Assembly (NCBI GenBank): GCA_903834675.1
Contig: CAILKC010000355.1
Location: forward strand, 1 to 14,746
DNA from: an uncultured Victivallales bacterium
GTDB taxonomy: Bacteria > Verrucomicrobiota > Lentisphaeria > Oligosphaerales > JAFGRS01
Length of the DNA stretch: 14,746 nt
Reading direction: 5' to 3'
Positions within the stretch are counted from its first letter, which is position 1. Each line of letters starts with the position of its first letter. A program made the position numbers and the translations under genes. The notes under the pieces are model-generated. The model did no database searches, had not been told where the DNA came from, and worked only from the letters and a program-made list of their open reading frames with translations. Below are positions 14,357-14,746 of the stretch, one piece after another.

Positions 14357-14375
14357 CCCAGGGCAACGCCCTGGG
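14357..14375. repeat. GC-rich hairpin CCCAGGGC-AAC-GCCCTGGG, left copy
   Basis: A perfect 8-bp stem with a 3-nt loop. The same hairpin recurs in inverted orientation at 14487-14505 (loop GTT). It sits next to ATACCAG in both copies, forming the conserved end of the inner module of the palindrome. Confidence 0.8.
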
Positions 14376-14486
14376 AATAGGATAGTTATGGGTTTGAGCC
14401 CTGTAGGGGCGAGCCATCTGCCCTCGGTTCGCGCTGAGGTCGCATAGGCCGCCCCTTCAGGGCTCAATCCGCGCTGTGGACGGGTA

Positions 14487-14505
14487 CCCAGGGCGTTGCC
14501 CTGGG
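14487..14505. repeat. GC-rich hairpin CCCAGGGC-GTT-GCCCTGGG, right copy
   Basis: Inverted partner of the hairpin at 14357-14375, followed by CTGGTAT. A second small stem, GCCCC-AAA-GGGGC on the minus strand (about 14518-14530), stands where the left copy has the weaker GCGC-TGAAG-GCGC (14332-14344). Confidence 0.8.
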
Positions 14506-14746
14506 CTGGTATGAAGCGCCCCTTTGGGGCTGAATACCTCGGCCCATCCTTATTGCACAGGTCGAAAAGAAACGGCCCTCGTATCGGGTGGCGCGAGAAC
14601 ACACGCCGTCAGGCATGGCACAGGCGCCAAGCCAAAGCGGTGTCGCGGTCGCCGCCGGCGGTACGACGGCGGTCGTGTCTTGAAACCGCCCTGGACCTCC
14701 AGACCAGGGCCTTGCCTCCACGTGCGCTATGGCTCTCTTCTCGCCG

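Larger units (their letters stand above)
14092..14746. repeat. Giant nested imperfect palindrome, truncated by the window edge
   Basis: Left arm 14092-14257 matches the reverse complement of 14581-14746 with 5 mismatches in 166 bp. After a divergent part (43 nt left, 16 nt right), an 18-bp exact inverted match follows (14301-14318 with 14547-14564), then a 26-bp exact one (14350-14375 with 14487-14512), then a 16-bp one with a single mismatch (14396-14411 with 14450-14465), leaving a 38-bp centre. The short frames read across it are mirror images of each other and are not genes. No transposase is present inside, so this looks like two inverted copies of a non-coding repeat of about 320 bp (MITE- or REP/BIME-like). 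Confidence 0.92.

Noticed and set aside
14092..14746. Fold-back assembly or amplification artefact
   Set aside because: Arms differ by point changes and a 27-bp length difference, which a simple fold-back copy would not show; long reads would still settle it.

Overview
The window is high-GC bacterial DNA that reads as a carbohydrate acquisition and degradation locus. The gene content is a VCBS/FG-GAP protein, a GH4 glycosidase, a Gfo/Idh/MocA oxidoreductase, a lipoprotein-plus-two-permease sugar ABC importer without its own ATPase, a MurJ-type flippase and a large secreted GH123/DUF4091-like protein. Together with the abundant GC-rich intergenic palindromes, this fits an uncultured Planctomycetota/Verrucomicrobiota/Lentisphaerota-like or similar free-living bacterium. 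This is an inference from gene style; there is no rRNA or other phylogenetic marker.

Layout. 1-420: no complete gene; possibly the last codons of an off-window gene (perhaps a transposase) and then intergenic DNA. 421-4191 (+): VCBS-repeat protein, GH4 glycosidase and Gfo/Idh/MocA dehydrogenase, with short leaders; the last two share an identical Shine-Dalgarno (SD) cassette. 4192-4539: apparently non-coding. 4540-5501 (-): a two-gene toxin-antitoxin module, ParD-like antitoxin then zeta-type toxin, overlapping by ATGA, with a promoter/operator that can be read in detail. 5502-5827: divergent regulatory region. 5828-9197 (+): solute-binding lipoprotein and two permeases; a 56-bp tandem repeat carrying hairpins and SD sequences separates the permeases. 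9332-11041 (+): MurJ/MviN-family integral membrane protein. 11042-11234: convergent gap with a possible two-way terminator. 11235-14030 (-): large secreted GH123/DUF4091-like protein. 14092-14746: giant imperfect palindrome made of nested inverted modules, running off the right edge.

How the genes may work together (inference). The secreted GH123-like protein would act on an extracellular glycan. The lipoprotein and permeases would import the released sugar, powered by a shared ATPase encoded elsewhere. GH4 (NAD+/metal-dependent) and the Gfo/Idh/MocA enzyme would process it in the cytoplasm by redox-type chemistry. The toxin-antitoxin pair looks like an insertion splitting the sugar cluster.

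The most notable points are the predicted leaderless antitoxin promoter with an operator between -35 and -10, the hairpin/SD leader repeat found in one copy before one gene and amplified in tandem before another, and the nested ~655-bp palindrome at the right end.
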